64,000 nt of DNA from Saccharibacillus sp. CPCC 101409 (GCF_030518235.1 NZ_JAULSA010000017.1:1-64000), one strand, 5' to 3'; positions 17,226 to 28,527 are shown, numbered from the stretch's first letter. A program made the numbers and translations. Notes: a model not told the origin generated them from the sequence alone.

Positions 17226-18926
17226 ATGCAGGCGAATGTGAATCCGAAATGGTGGAAAGAAAGCGTCATCTACGAGATTTATCCGAAAAGCTTCATGGAC
17301 TCGAACGGGGACGGCGTCGGCGATCTGGCGGGCATTGTGTCCAAGCTGGATTATCTGCGCGAACTGGGCGTGAATGTGCTGTGGCTGACGCCGATTTACG
17401 GCTCTCCGGATCAGGAAGGCGGTTACGATATCAGCGATCACCGGGCGATCATGGACAAATTCGGCACGCTGGACGATTTCGATCGGCTGCTCGGCGAAGC
17501 GCACGAACGCGGCATGAAGATCATGCTGGAGATGCCTTTGAACCATACGTCCGACCGACATGCCTGGTTCGAAGAATCGCGGGCCTCCAAGCAAAACGAC
17601 AAACGAAATTATTATATATGGCGCGAAGGCCGGGGCTCGGGCTATCCGAACAACTGGGGCTCGTACTTCGGCGGTTCCGTATGGGAGTTCGATCAAGACA
17701 CCGAAGAGTATTACATGCATTTGTACGGCAAAAAACAGCCGAATCTCAATTGGGAAAACGAGCGGCTGCGCGAAGAATTGTATCAGGTCGTCAAATTCTG
17801 GGCGGACAAAGGCGTGGACGGCTTTCATTTCAACTCGATCGCGCATATCGTCAAGACCGAAGGCCATCAAGACAACGACGACGACAATCCGCAGCATCTG
17901 CCGGTCGAGCGGGCGTACCAGATGTTCTCCAGTCTGGAAAAAGTGAACGCGATTGCGAATCGCCTGCACAAGGAAAGCGGCGAGGAATACGATATCGTGG
18001 TCGTCGGCGAAGCGGCGGGACTCGATCCGGCGCAGACGCTCGACTGCATCGGCGACGAGCCGGGCAAAGCCAATATCGTCATGAATTCCGACCATATGCT
18101 GCTGACCCACTCTTCGCAGGGCATCGGCCGCTGGACGAACAAGTCCTGGACGCTGCTCGATCTCAAAAAGGCGGTCAGCCACTGGCAGACGGTGCTGCAT
18201 GAGCAGGGCTGGAACGCCAACTATCTGGCCGACCACGACCAGCCGCGCGGCGTCTGCCGGTTCGGCCATACGGGCGAGTACCGCGAGCTGTCGGCGAAGA
18301 TGCTGGCGACGTTCCTGATGACGCTCCAGGGCACGCCGTCGATCTACCAGGGCGAAGAGCTGGGCATGATCGGAGGCGGGTTCCATACGGAGGAAGATTT
18401 CCGGGACGTGGAGACGCTGAACTACCTGGCTTTTGCGAAAAGGACGGGGATCGATCCGGAAGAAGCGCTCAAAGTGGCGAGGCGCAACACGCGCGACGCC
18501 GGACGCACCCCGATGCAGTGGGACGCTTCGGCGAACGCCGGCTTTACGACCGGCGAGCCGTGGATCGGCCTTGCGCCGGGACATGAAGAAGTCAACGCCG
18601 AAGCCGCGGTCGCCGATCCAAATTCGATCTATCATTATTACCGCAAGCTGATCGAGCTGCGCAAAGTCAGCCCGACGCTGCTGTACGGCGAGTACAAGCT
18701 GCTGCTGCCGCTCGATACGGATATTTACGCGTATACGCGCACGTTCGAAGACGAGACGCTGCTCGTCATCTTGAACTTTTTTGCGGGCACGCCGCATTTC
18801 AACTGCCCGGAACGGCTGTGCGAGCGTCCGCGCGAGCTGCTGCTCGGCAACTACGAGCCGGGCGAGGTCGAAGGACATTCGTTCGAGCTGCGGCCTTACG
18901 AGGCGGCGGTATACCGGTTGGGATAA
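17226..18926 (+). CDS. GH13 oligo-1,6-glucosidase homologue lacking the catalytic nucleophile
   Basis: 566-aa homologue of oligo-1,6-glucosidase/alpha-glucosidase (GH13_31 type), alignable over its length (WWKESVIYEIYPKSFMDSNGDG, YDISDH, NHTSDRHAWF, GTPSIYQGEELGM, RTPMQWD). The catalytic residues are altered. In region II the family GFRxD becomes GFHFN, so the nucleophile Asp is Asn203 and the invariant Arg is His201. The acid/base Glu262 (VGEAAG) and the transition-state Asp338 remain, but region IV NHD is DHD. No frameshift or stop is present. It may be a pseudo-enzyme with a binding or regulatory role, or have changed chemistry. Start 17226 follows GGGAGGAGGAG. Its neighbour is glucose dehydrogenase. 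Confidence 0.9.
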   Translation: MQANVNPKWWKESVIYEIYPKSFMDSNGDGVGDLAGIVSKLDYLRELGVNVLWLTPIYGSPDQEGGYDISDHRAIMDKFGTLDDFDRLLGEAHERGMKIMLEMPLNHTSDRHAWFEESRASKQNDKRNYYIWREGRGSGYPNNWGSYFGGSVWEFDQDTEEYYMHLYGKKQPNLNWENERLREELYQVVKFWADKGVDGFHFNSIAHIVKTEGHQDNDDDNPQHLPVERAYQMFSSLEKVNAIANRLHKESGEEYDIVVVGEAAGLDPAQTLDCIGDEPGKANIVMNSDHMLLTHSSQGIGRWTNKSWTLLDLKKAVSHWQTVLHEQGWNANYLADHDQPRGVCRFGHTGEYRELSAKMLATFLMTLQGTPSIYQGEELGMIGGGFHTEEDFRDVETLNYLAFAKRTGIDPEEALKVARRNTRDAGRTPMQWDASANAGFTTGEPWIGLAPGHEEVNAEAAVADPNSIYHYYRKLIELRKVSPTLLYGEYKLLLPLDTDIYAYTRTFEDETLLVILNFFAGTPHFNCPERLCERPRELLLGNYEPGEVEGHSFELRPYEAAVYRLG

Positions 18927-18939
18927 CAGGAACACAGAG

Positions 18940-18982
18940 AGCCGCTTCGCGCGCCGATATGGCGTGAACGAGGCGGCTTTTT
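18940..18982 (+). terminator. Terminator after the GH13 gene
   Basis: AGCCGCTTCG / CGAGGCGGCT stem (one mismatch) with TTTTT after it. Confidence 0.8.
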
Positions 18983-19036
18983 CAAGGTGAAGCCTTATTC
19001 TATAGTTAATATATATATTAATTAATCGTATTATAA

Positions 19037-19065
19037 TTGACATTTGATTAACCTCCGTGTACCAT
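19037..19065 (+). promoter_or_regulatory. Promoter of the arabinofuranosidase genes
   Basis: TTGACA (19037-19042), 17-bp spacer, TACCAT (19060-19065), in a locally AT-rich stretch. About 85 bp further on, TTGTAAGCGTTTTAT (near 19148) is a weak cre-like match with two mismatches, or part of an operator for an arabinose regulator; neither reading is certain. Confidence 0.5.
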
Positions 19066-19214
19066 GAGTGGCATAAAGGTTCTTTGGCTTATAAAAACGG
19101 AAACGGCATGGGGTAAAGCGGCAATCGCTTTGAGAAGCCGGCCGTATTTGTAAGCGTTTTATTTCATCGTTGCCGGAAAGTCTTTCTTCATTATTTTGCA
19201 GATAGAAAGGATGA

Positions 19215-20747
<1,533 letters not shown>

Positions 20748-20760
20748 GGAGGAACTTGAC

Positions 20761-22248
20761 ATGACCAAAGCATCGGTAGTCGTCAACGCCGACGTGGCGC
20801 TGGGCACGATCGACCGCAATATTTACGGACAGTTCGCGGAGCACCTGGGACGCTGTATCTACGAAGGACTCTGGGTCGGCGAAGACGCCGAGACCCCGAA
20901 TATCGACGGCATCCGCAAAGACGTGCTGGAAGCGCTCAAGAACCTGAGCATTCCGGTGCTGCGCTGGCCGGGCGGCTGCTTCGCCGACGAATATCACTGG
21001 AAAGACGGCGTAGGCCCGCGCGAAGGACGCAAACGGATGGTCAACACCCACTGGGGCGGCGTGGTGGAGAACAATCATTTCGGCACGCACGAATTCTTCC
21101 GTCTGTGCGAGCTGCTGGAGACCGAGCCGTATATCTGCGGCAACGTCGGCAGCGGCAGCGTGCGGGAGATGTCCGAGTGGGTCGAGTACATGACGTTCGA
21201 CGGCGAATCCCCGATGGCGAAGTGGCGGCAGGAGAACGGGCGCGAGAAGCCGTGGAAGCTCAAATACTTCGGCGTCGGCAACGAGAACTGGGGCTGCGGC
21301 GGCAATATGCGGGCGGAGTACTACGCCGACGAATACCGCCGCTACCAGACGTATTCGCGCAACTACGGCGACAACAAGCTGTTCAAGATCGCGGGCGGGC
21401 CGAACGTGGACGATTACCACTGGACCGAAGTGCTGATGCGCGAAGCGGGCCGCCATATGGACGGGCTCAGCCTGCACAACTACACGATCGCCGGAAGCTG
21501 GGAAGAGAAGAAGCAGGCGCTCGATTTCGAAGAAGACGGCTGGTTCGAAGTGATGAAGAAGTCGCTGCACATGGACGAGCTGATTACGCGCCACAGTACG
21601 ATTATGGACAAATACGATCCCGAGAAGCGCGTATCCCTGATCGTCGACGAATGGGGCACCTGGTTCCTGCACGAGCCGGGCACCAATCCGGGCTTCCTGT
21701 ACCAGCAGAATTCGCTGCGCGACGCGCTGGTGGCCGGGCTGCATTTCCACATCTTCCACAAGCATCACGAACGGGTGAAAATGACGAATATCGCGCAGAT
21801 GGTCAACGTGCTCCAGGCGATGATCCTGACCGAAGGCGACAAGATGGTGCTGACCCCGACATACCACGTGTTCGAAATGTTCAAAGTGCATCAGGACGCC
21901 GAAGTGCTGCAAATGTCGGTGGACAGCGGCGATTACGAGCTGAACGGCGACTCCGTTCCGCAGGTCAGCGTCTCGGCGTCGCGCAAAAACGGCGAAGTGC
22001 ATATCAGCCTGTGCAACGTGAATCCGTCGGCCGAAGCGGGCGTGAGCCTCGATCTGCGCGGCATCGGAGCGGACGGGCAGGTAAGCGGACGCGTGCTGAC
22101 TTCGGACGTGATGCAGGCGCATAACACGTTCGAGCAGCCGGATACCGTCAAGCCGCAGCCGTTCGAGAATTTCGAGCGCGGCGAAAGCGGCGCGCTGTCC
22201 GTTACGCTGCCGCCGATGTCGGTAACGGTGCTGACGATCCGGGGCTGA
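20761..22248 (+). CDS. Alpha-L-arabinofuranosidase, GH51 (second copy)
   Basis: 495-aa GH51 enzyme, cytoplasmic. Acid/base Glu175 is in [11 protein letters not shown] and the nucleophile Glu297 in VDEWGTWF. The N-terminal strand ([24 protein letters not shown]) and [13 protein letters not shown] are typical of GH51. AGGGAGG precedes the start by about 10 nt. With the upstream paralogue it makes a two-enzyme arabinose-release unit, analogous to the abfA/abf2 pair of Bacillus subtilis. No arabinose catabolic genes (araABD) are in the window. Confidence 0.93.
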   Translation: MTKASVVVNADVALGTIDRNIYGQFAEHLGRCIYEGLWVGEDAETPNIDGIRKDVLEALKNLSIPVLRWPGGCFADEYHWKDGVGPREGRKRMVNTHWGGVVENNHFGTHEFFRLCELLETEPYICGNVGSGSVREMSEWVEYMTFDGESPMAKWRQENGREKPWKLKYFGVGNENWGCGGNMRAEYYADEYRRYQTYSRNYGDNKLFKIAGGPNVDDYHWTEVLMREAGRHMDGLSLHNYTIAGSWEEKKQALDFEEDGWFEVMKKSLHMDELITRHSTIMDKYDPEKRVSLIVDEWGTWFLHEPGTNPGFLYQQNSLRDALVAGLHFHIFHKHHERVKMTNIAQMVNVLQAMILTEGDKMVLTPTYHVFEMFKVHQDAEVLQMSVDSGDYELNGDSVPQVSVSASRKNGEVHISLCNVNPSAEAGVSLDLRGIGADGQVSGRVLTSDVMQAHNTFEQPDTVKPQPFENFERGESGALSVTLPPMSVTVLTIRG

Positions 22249-22277
22249 TGGCCGCCTCGATCCGCATAGAAAACAAA

Positions 22278-22313
22278 GCGACCCCATTCTCCTTAGTCGG
22301 AGGTTGGGGTCGC
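22278..22313 (-). terminator. Hairpin ending the CPBP gene and facing the GH51 operon
   Basis: GCGACCCC / GGGGTCGC stem overlapping the last codons of the minus-strand gene. On the minus strand it is followed by TTTGTTTTC. It lies between convergent genes. Confidence 0.6.
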
Positions 22314-23123
22314 TGCCGGTTTATGGCGCATTAACGTGCGGGGACCGTAAACGGCCGTAATCCCGAGCGCCGCCGCGCCCAGCAGAATCGCGGTGACGGC
22401 CGGGCTGTAATAAGATCCGTTGACCGGGAAGAGCTGCCAGCAGACATTGATCGTCATATGAAAAAGGACGGCCGACAGCAGGCTTCTTCCGGAATTGAGA
22501 TACAGCCATACGATGAGCACGCGAAGCGCGACGGTGCCCAGCGACCAGAAAAAGATCCACTCGGCGGAGCGGCCGACCTGCACAAGCGGAATAAGATGAT
22601 ACGCAACGGAAAACAGACCGAGGGCGAGGCCCGTGCCGAAAGCGCCGAAGCGGTCTGCCAGAAGATCGGTCGCATAACCCGTCCAACCGATTTCTTCGCA
22701 CCAGGCGCCCGCGAAAAACAGCAGCAGGTAGGAGAAAAACTGGATCGCCGTAAACTGCGGAGCCGGTACGTCGGTTCCGGAAATCCGGAGCCAGAAAAAG
22801 GCGCATAAACTGACAAACGGCATAATCAGAAAGATCGGCAGGTACCAGGCCTTGGGCCGCACGCTTTTCATATCCAGACCGGCGCGAAGCAGCCGGATCG
22901 CGCTCCGCCCGCCCTGCTGCCGGCCGGTCAGGATGAGCGCCGCGGCCGCCGGACAGACCACCATCAATGCGTCGATCGGCAGGCCCGGCAGCAGCTGCAC
23001 CGCCATCCATTCTCCCAGCAGCCAGAACGGCAGGCTCAATCCGATTACCGCCGCAAAAAAAATGCCCGGGGTTCCCCGCTTCGTTTCAAACGGCCGCTTA
23101 TGCGAAGATCTCGCTCCACCCAT
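22293..23123 (-). CDS. CPBP-family intramembrane protein (CAAX protease-like) with altered motif 1
   Basis: 276-aa protein with about eight hydrophobic segments and the Abi/CPBP domain in its C-terminal half. Motif 1 is WCEEIGWTGY: the paired glutamates are present but the arginine of the usual EExxxR (commonly EEIGWRGY) is Thr. The second histidine motif (SVAYHLIP) and the third (HMTINV) are present. Family members act as membrane proteases or scaffolds, often for peptide self-immunity; activity here is uncertain because of the changed residue. Start ATG at 23123 has AGGAGG at ideal distance. An open frame continues far upstream antisense to ppaC, but that is not coding. Confidence 0.85.
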   Translation of the reverse strand: MGGARSSHKRPFETKRGTPGIFFAAVIGLSLPFWLLGEWMAVQLLPGLPIDALMVVCPAAAALILTGRQQGGRSAIRLLRAGLDMKSVRPKAWYLPIFLIMPFVSLCAFFWLRISGTDVPAPQFTAIQFFSYLLLFFAGAWCEEIGWTGYATDLLADRFGAFGTGLALGLFSVAYHLIPLVQVGRSAEWIFFWSLGTVALRVLIVWLYLNSGRSLLSAVLFHMTINVCWQLFPVNGSYYSPAVTAILLGAAALGITAVYGPRTLMRHKPAATPTSD

Positions 23124-23291
23124 GGTTTCTCCTCCTGACGTGTCGTGCCGGTTCTCTTCTACTTTATCATCGAATGCGGGAATCCGGCCGGAGGTATTGT
23201 GACAGTCGGGATAAAAAGATGTTTCCAAACTGGAATTAATGATATAATTAACATCGGAATTCAGGAGATAAGCTCTGAGGAGGCGTAAACC

Positions 23292-24224
23292 ATGGCAAAA
23301 GTATTGGTTTTTGGTCATAAGAATCCGGATACGGACACGATCGCGTCGGCGATCGCCTATGCGGAACTGAAGAAGCAGCTCGGCGTGGACGCGGAAGCGG
23401 TCCGTCTGGGCGAAGTGAACGGCGAAACGGCTTACGCGCTGAAGCACTTCGGCGTCAAGGCTCCGCGTCTTGTCGAAACGGTCGCAAACGAGTCGGAAGG
23501 CGTTATTCTCGTCGACCACAACGAGCGTCAGCAAAGCGCGTCGGACATCGCGGACGCGCACGTGCTGGAAGTGATCGACCATCACCGCATCGCGAACTTC
23601 GAGACGGCGCACCCGCTTTACTACCGCGCCGAGCCGGTCGGCTGCACGGCGACCATCCTGAACAAGCTGTACAAAGAGAACGGCGTCGAGATCCGCAAGG
23701 AAATCGCCGGACTGATGGTATCCGCCATCGTGTCCGACTCCCTGCTGTTCAAGTCCCCGACCTGCACCGAGCAGGACGTCGCGGCGGCGAAAGAACTGGC
23801 CGAAATCGCGGGCGTGGACCTGGACAAATACGGCCTCGACATGCTCAAAGCCGGCGCCGACCTGAGCGGCAAAACGGCGAAAGACCTGATCTCCATCGAC
23901 GCCAAGGAATTCACGATGGGCGGCAGCAAAGTCGAAATCGCGCAGATCAACGCGGTCGACGTGGACGAAGTGCTGACGCAGCAGGCCGAGCTGGAAGCGG
24001 CGCTGAACGAAGCGATCGAGTCCAAAGGCCTCGACCTGTTCGTGCTGGCGATCACCGACATCCTGAACAACGACTCCGTGGCGCTTGCGCTGGGCGGCAA
24101 AGCCGATGCGGTCGAACGCGCCTACGACGTGAAGCTTGCGAACAACAAAGCGCTGCTCAAAGGCGTCGTGTCCCGCAAATCGCAGATCGTGCCGGTGCTG
24201 ACCAAAGCGTTCGAGCAGGCGTAA
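23292..24224 (+). CDS. ppaC: Manganese-dependent inorganic pyrophosphatase (family II)
   Basis: 310-aa DHH-superfamily enzyme hydrolysing pyrophosphate to phosphate in the cytoplasm. Metal-ligand motifs are intact: FGHKNPDTD near residues 8-16, LVDHNE near residue 75, and the DHH-like VIDHHRI at about 96-102. The DHHA2 domain follows with conserved SRKSQIVP near the C-terminus. Length equals the Bacillus enzyme (309 aa). Start ATG with GAGGAGG upstream. Monocistronic, with its own terminator. No CBS insert, so it is the unregulated type. Confidence 0.97.
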   Translation: MAKVLVFGHKNPDTDTIASAIAYAELKKQLGVDAEAVRLGEVNGETAYALKHFGVKAPRLVETVANESEGVILVDHNERQQSASDIADAHVLEVIDHHRIANFETAHPLYYRAEPVGCTATILNKLYKENGVEIRKEIAGLMVSAIVSDSLLFKSPTCTEQDVAAAKELAEIAGVDLDKYGLDMLKAGADLSGKTAKDLISIDAKEFTMGGSKVEIAQINAVDVDEVLTQQAELEAALNEAIESKGLDLFVLAITDILNNDSVALALGGKADAVERAYDVKLANNKALLKGVVSRKSQIVPVLTKAFEQA

Positions 24225-24296
24225 GCGAGCAGGAAAAAAAGTTTTGACCGCCGAGTCCGATACGGGCCGCGGCGGAAGCGGCTTTGCGCGCAGAGA

Positions 24297-24335
24297 AGCC
24301 CGGCTGGAAAGGGAACCCTTTCCGCCGGGCTTTTT
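24297..24335 (+). terminator. ppaC terminator
   Basis: AGCCCGGCTGGAAAGGG paired with CCTTTCCGCCGGGCT, then a T run. A strong, long stem. Confidence 0.85.
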
Positions 24336-24499
24336 CGGCGCGTTTTCGCGTGGAATCATCCGGATGCAGCGCATCTCCATACCTCCGCCGGCGCAGCCGC
24401 TCTTCCATTTTTATCAACGTGTCCTTTATGATGGAAAAGGGGAGAGCCTGCCGACACAAGCCCGCACATTCCGCTTTCCCACTCCGAAACGATCTGGCG

Positions 24500-24529
24500 G
24501 TGGAAATGTTGAAAGTGGAAATGTTGAAA
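24500..24529. repeat. Direct duplication of 15 bp
   Basis: GTGGAAATGTTGAAA occurs twice in tandem, directly next to the left end of the inverted-repeat element at 24531. Confidence 0.8.
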
Positions 24530-24530
24530 G

Positions 24531-24732
24531 TAGGGCGTGTTTTAAAACTTCGAAGGAAGCAGATTTGACTGAATTTTTGTTCGATGCAAGGAACTTTTCC
24601 GAAGGCGTGCCGGGGCACGTCGAGGGAAAGTGACGCGGCCTTTGAATGAAGCGTACACGCTTTAGGTACGGTTCATTAGCGGGCGGAAAGGCAGGTAAAG
24701 ATGCACTTCTGTAAGTTTTAAAACACGCCCTA
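24531..24732. repeat. MITE-like element F with perfect 20-bp terminal inverted repeats
   Basis: 202 bp bounded by TAGGGCGTGTTTTAAAACTT and its exact reverse complement at 24713-24732. Nothing inside codes for protein. Both ends can be read as TA plus an 18-bp inverted repeat, which would fit TA target duplication. The interior holds a hairpin (GTACACGCTTTAGGTAC) resembling those of the D elements. Shorter relatives are at 5722-5769 and 48584-48636. The rest of the 24225-24976 gap holds only the ppaC terminator and the presumed DeoR promoter. Confidence 0.8.
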
Positions 24733-24976
24733 GTTAGAGGCTTCAGAATATCGGCGATGATTGCGGCTGTCGCGTTCGCCGGAGAGCTGCGCCTCAGGAC
24801 CGTCGAGTGCCTGATTGGATCGATCGTTTGTTTTTGCCTGTCGGTCGTCGCGACTTTTCTGGTCTGAATCCGTTCCGTTCGCGCGCCGAATCCTCTATAC
24901 TGATGGGAAGAGCGGTCCGGACGCGGATGGAGAGCCGGGCTTTCAAGCGACGAATGAAGAAAACGAGGGGATATAG

Positions 24977-25735
24977 ATGCTGGGATTTGAACGACGGGAG
25001 AAGATTATCGAGTTTCTGCGCCGGGACCAGAAAGTGTTCGTGGCGGCGCTGAGCGCGCTGTTCGAAGTGACGGAAGAAACGATCCGCCGCGATCTGGAGA
25101 AGCTGGAGAAAGAGGGAATCGTCACGCGGACGTACGGCGGAGCGGTGCTCAACGTGCATACCAACGAAGATCTGTCCTACCAGACGCGCCATACGACCAA
25201 TTTGCAGGAAAAAAACGATATCGCGCGCAAACTTTCGCGGCTCGTGTCCGACGGCGATACGCTGATGGCCGACCCGAGTTCGACCGTGTTCGAAGGACTG
25301 CGGGAGCTCGGCAATGCCAGGAAAAACCTGACGCTGATTACGAACTCCAGCATTATTTTCACCGAATACGCCAAGCTGAGCCACACCGTCATCTCGACCG
25401 GAGGCACGCTGCGCCCGCATTCCAACTCGCTCGTGGGTCCGGTGGCGAACGAGACGGTGTCGAAGTACGTGGTCGATACCGCGCTGTTCAGCTGCAAAGG
25501 GCTGTCGGCGGAGCACGGCATAACCGATTCCAACGAGCCCGAAAGCGAACTGAAGCGGCGTATGCTGGCGCAGGCGCGCCGCACGGTGCTGCTGGCCGAT
25601 CATACCAAATTCGACAAAGTGGCGTTCGTGAAGCTGTTCGATCCGGGCGCGGTCGACTTCCTCGTGACCGACCGCCGGCCTTCGGACGAATGGCTGGAGC
25701 GGCTGGAGAAGGCGGGCGTCGAAGTGATCTTCTGA
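24977..25735 (+). CDS. DeoR-family transcriptional regulator
   Basis: 252 aa. The N-terminal DeoR winged HTH (ERREKIIEFLRRDQKVFVAALSALFEVTEETIRRDLEKLEKEGIVTRTYGGAVL) is intact. The C-terminal DeoRC sugar-phosphate sensor domain contains GDTLMADPSSTVFEGLREL, the SCKGLSAEHGITDSNEPE stretch and LADHTKFDKVAFVKL. Usually such regulators repress an adjacent sugar-phosphate operon, but here no target gene follows; a terminator comes next. Start ATG with GAGGGG upstream. The inducer cannot be predicted. Confidence 0.92.
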   Translation: MLGFERREKIIEFLRRDQKVFVAALSALFEVTEETIRRDLEKLEKEGIVTRTYGGAVLNVHTNEDLSYQTRHTTNLQEKNDIARKLSRLVSDGDTLMADPSSTVFEGLRELGNARKNLTLITNSSIIFTEYAKLSHTVISTGGTLRPHSNSLVGPVANETVSKYVVDTALFSCKGLSAEHGITDSNEPESELKRRMLAQARRTVLLADHTKFDKVAFVKLFDPGAVDFLVTDRRPSDEWLERLEKAGVEVIF

Positions 25736-25808
25736 TTTGTGTGAAAAAACGACCGCAAGCGCGGCTTTCGTGCCTTGAACCGGTACGAAAGCGCGCATGC
25801 GGCAAAAA

Positions 25809-25847
25809 GGCCGCCCGAGTCGTCGGATCGACGCCGGGCGGCCTTTT
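25809..25847 (+). terminator. Terminator between convergent genes
   Basis: GGCCGCCCG / CGGGCGGCC stem and TTTT on the plus strand. It ends the DeoR transcript. Confidence 0.8.
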
Positions 25848-25884
25848 GATGCAGCGGGGAGCGGTTGAGAAACTCCGCCGCCGG

Positions 25885-28287
25885 TTACGACACGATCGAA
25901 CTGTCGGAATAGCTGCAAGCATACACTTCTTCCGCCGGAACGGGCTTGCTATAGTGGAAGCCCTGGGCGGTGAAGCAGCGCAGCTCCCGCAGCAGCTGGG
26001 CCTGGTCTTCGTACTCGATGCCTTCGGCGATAATGCTGAGGCCGAGCTGCCGGGCCATCGTGAGGATCATCTCGACGATCGTGCGGCTGTTCTCGTGCGT
26101 CGTGATACCTTTGATAAACGAACGGTCGATCTTCAGGCAGTCGATCGGCAGCATATGCAGATAGCTCAGCGAGCTGTAGCCGGTGCCGAAGTCGTCGAGG
26201 CTGACCGAGATGCCGACTTTCTTGAACTTGCGCAGGATGGAGATGACCTGCTCTTCGTTGTGCATCATGGCGCTTTCCGTGACTTCAAGCTCCAGCAGGC
26301 GGGTGTCGTATTTGAGTTCTTCCAGCGTGGCGAGAATATTCTCGACGATGTCCGTCTGCATCAGGTGGATCTGCGACAGATTGACCGCGACCGGAATCGG
26401 CGGCCGGCCTTCGGCGATCCACTCCTGCGTCTGCAAGCAGGCGGTGCGCAGCACCCAGCGTTCCAGCGGCACGATCAGGCCGGATTCTTCGGCGATCGGA
26501 ATAAACTTGAGCGGAGGCACCATGCCGAGCGTCGGATGGTTCCAGCGCACCAGCGCTTCCAGTCCGACCATGCGGTGGGTGCGGATATCGACCTTTGGCT
26601 GATAAAAGAGTACAAGTTCGTCGTTCTCGATCGCCGACTGGAGATCGCGCTCCAGAATCAGCCGCTCGTGGTTCTCCATCGCGCGGCTGCGGTCGAAGTA
26701 AGCGAAGCGTCCGCCGCCGCGGCTCTGGGCGTCGTAGCGAGCCTGGTCCGCGTTCTGGAACAGCGTCTCGCTGTCCAGGCCGTCTTCGGGAAAGCGGGCG
26801 ATGCCGATGCTGGCCGACAGGGCGATCATCTGCTGGCCGACGCGGAACGGCATCATAAACTCGTCGCAGATCCGCTGCGCGATATAGCCGGCATCGCTGT
26901 CTTCCGGCAGCACGGCGATAAACTCGTCGCCCGCCGAGCGGGACAGCAGGCTGCCCGAAGGCAGCGATTCGTGCAGCTTGCGGGCGCAGCGGGTAATGAC
27001 TTTGTCGCCGAAGTCGTGGCCGAACAGATCGTTGATCTTCTTGAACCGGTCGAAGTCGATAAACAGCAGATGGAACGAAGACGGATTCGCTTCTTCCATC
27101 AGCAGGTCCACATACTCGCGCGCATGCTTGCGGTTGGTCAGCCCGGTCAGTTCGTCGTGATACGCCAGATGGCGGATCTTCTCCTGGTTTTTCTTGCTGT
27201 CCGTTACATTCTTGGCGATACTGTACGCACCGGAGAAGCGTCCGTCCAATATGATCGGCAGCGAAGTCAGGATCAGGTGCAGGGGTTCGCCGTCGATCGT
27301 CTCCAGAGAGACTTCGATTTCTTCCGCGGCGCCGTGCAGCGCTCTGTCGTAATGTTCGAACAGCCGTTCCCGGTCTCCCGAGCGCGAATATTCGAACGTA
27401 TCGGCGGGGGCGTCTTGCCCGATCAGCAGATCGAGCATTTTGCGCGCGCCGTCGTTCAGATCGCTGATATTGCCGTTCGCGTCGAACGCGATCACGCCGT
27501 CCGGATTCTGCGCGAACAGCGACATGTAGCGCAGTTCTTTTTCCTGAAGCTCCTTATACTGCTTCGTTTCGTCATCTTCGCGGTAGCGGTCGGCAAAAGC
27601 GAACAGGCCCGCCGCGAACGCGAACATAAGAATATAAGGCGTCAGATGGGCGCCCAGGCCCGCCGTTGTAAGTTCGGGCGGGACCGGCGCGGCGGCCAGC
27701 GTCAGCACGGGCGACACGATCGCCGCGGCCGCGGCCGCGAATACCAGCGTGTGCAGCGGCAGGCGCTGGAACGTGGTTCCCGTACGGCGCGAGATCATGG
27801 TCAGCAGGCGCACCATCGAGAACAGCATCGAGAACAAACCGATACCCGACAATATGGCCGGTTCGAGCCTGTCGTTGACGCTGCCGAAAGCAAAGTAGAC
27901 GTTGAGATAGCAGAGTACCATAATCAGCAGCGACAGCACGACCGACTTGACGGCCAGATGCAGCATGGCGCTGCGCCCCAGGTTAATCAGCCGGAGCGAC
28001 AGCAGACAGACGGCGAAACCGGAAACCATGGGCGTAACCAGGTAAGCGAGGTCCGTTTTTACCGAATCGTCGGGCAGCACCGATAACATGCCGAAAAACT
28101 GCGTTCCCGCAAAGCCGATGCCCGCAAGCAGCAGCAGAATGGCGGTGGAAGTACTCATTTGGCGTCTCGGGCCGGCACTGCTTTTGGCGACGAAAAAGGT
28201 CAGCGCCAAACAGGCGGCTATCGAACAGAATACGCCGCCGGCAAGAAAGATTAAATTTAAGTGAATTAGCTGGAAGTATTCGTTCAT
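25885..28287 (-). CDS. Membrane GGDEF-EAL cyclic-di-GMP protein with PAS domain
   Basis: 800 aa. About seven hydrophobic helices fill residues 5-240, then a PAS domain (about 245-360), a diguanylate cyclase domain with SAGDEF in place of GGDEF (about 375-530), and a phosphodiesterase EAL domain (about 545-795). The EAL domain has intact EALVRW, NLS, DDFGTGYSSL and KIDRSFI motifs. The first-position change in the GGDEF motif is tolerated in some active cyclases. It should tune c-di-GMP in response to a membrane or PAS signal. I chose the ATG at 28287 over a TTG three codons earlier because AAGTGAG is then at a normal distance. It is divergent from the hybrid kinase. Confidence 0.92.
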   Translation of the reverse strand: MNEYFQLIHLNLIFLAGGVFCSIAACLALTFFVAKSSAGPRRQMSTSTAILLLLAGIGFAGTQFFGMLSVLPDDSVKTDLAYLVTPMVSGFAVCLLSLRLINLGRSAMLHLAVKSVVLSLLIMVLCYLNVYFAFGSVNDRLEPAILSGIGLFSMLFSMVRLLTMISRRTGTTFQRLPLHTLVFAAAAAAIVSPVLTLAAAPVPPELTTAGLGAHLTPYILMFAFAAGLFAFADRYREDDETKQYKELQEKELRYMSLFAQNPDGVIAFDANGNISDLNDGARKMLDLLIGQDAPADTFEYSRSGDRERLFEHYDRALHGAAEEIEVSLETIDGEPLHLILTSLPIILDGRFSGAYSIAKNVTDSKKNQEKIRHLAYHDELTGLTNRKHAREYVDLLMEEANPSSFHLLFIDFDRFKKINDLFGHDFGDKVITRCARKLHESLPSGSLLSRSAGDEFIAVLPEDSDAGYIAQRICDEFMMPFRVGQQMIALSASIGIARFPEDGLDSETLFQNADQARYDAQSRGGGRFAYFDRSRAMENHERLILERDLQSAIENDELVLFYQPKVDIRTHRMVGLEALVRWNHPTLGMVPPLKFIPIAEESGLIVPLERWVLRTACLQTQEWIAEGRPPIPVAVNLSQIHLMQTDIVENILATLEELKYDTRLLELEVTESAMMHNEEQVISILRKFKKVGISVSLDDFGTGYSSLSYLHMLPIDCLKIDRSFIKGITTHENSRTIVEMILTMARQLGLSIIAEGIEYEDQAQLLRELRCFTAQGFHYSKPVPAEEVYACSYSDSSIVS

Positions 28288-28527
28288 GGGGTTCAACTCA
28301 CTTTGCGAAAAAATCGATTATTATTCTTTATCGACAAAATCCGCGAAAAACAATAGGTTAGGCGAAAAACTATTTTTTCCCGAATATACACGACTTTTTA
28401 CTGCATCAAAATCAAGCGAAATCAAAACCGGCACTTTTCAATCGGAAAAAATGTCGAATAAATGGTGTTTTGAAGGCTGGCCGGAGAGCGGGGACGCTGC
28501 GTTGTTGGTTTATTGCGCAAAAAGATT

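Noticed and set aside
17820-17834. Loss of the GH13 nucleophile as a frameshift artefact
   Set aside because: The surrounding conserved sequence (KGVDGFHFNSIAHIVK) stays in frame on both sides, so the Asn codon AAC is a substitution, not an indel effect.
23124-24380. N-terminal extension of the CPBP gene running antisense through ppaC
   Set aside because: The frame stays open only because it is a shadow of the GC-rich ppaC gene; the true start at 23123 has an AGGAGG site and matches family length.
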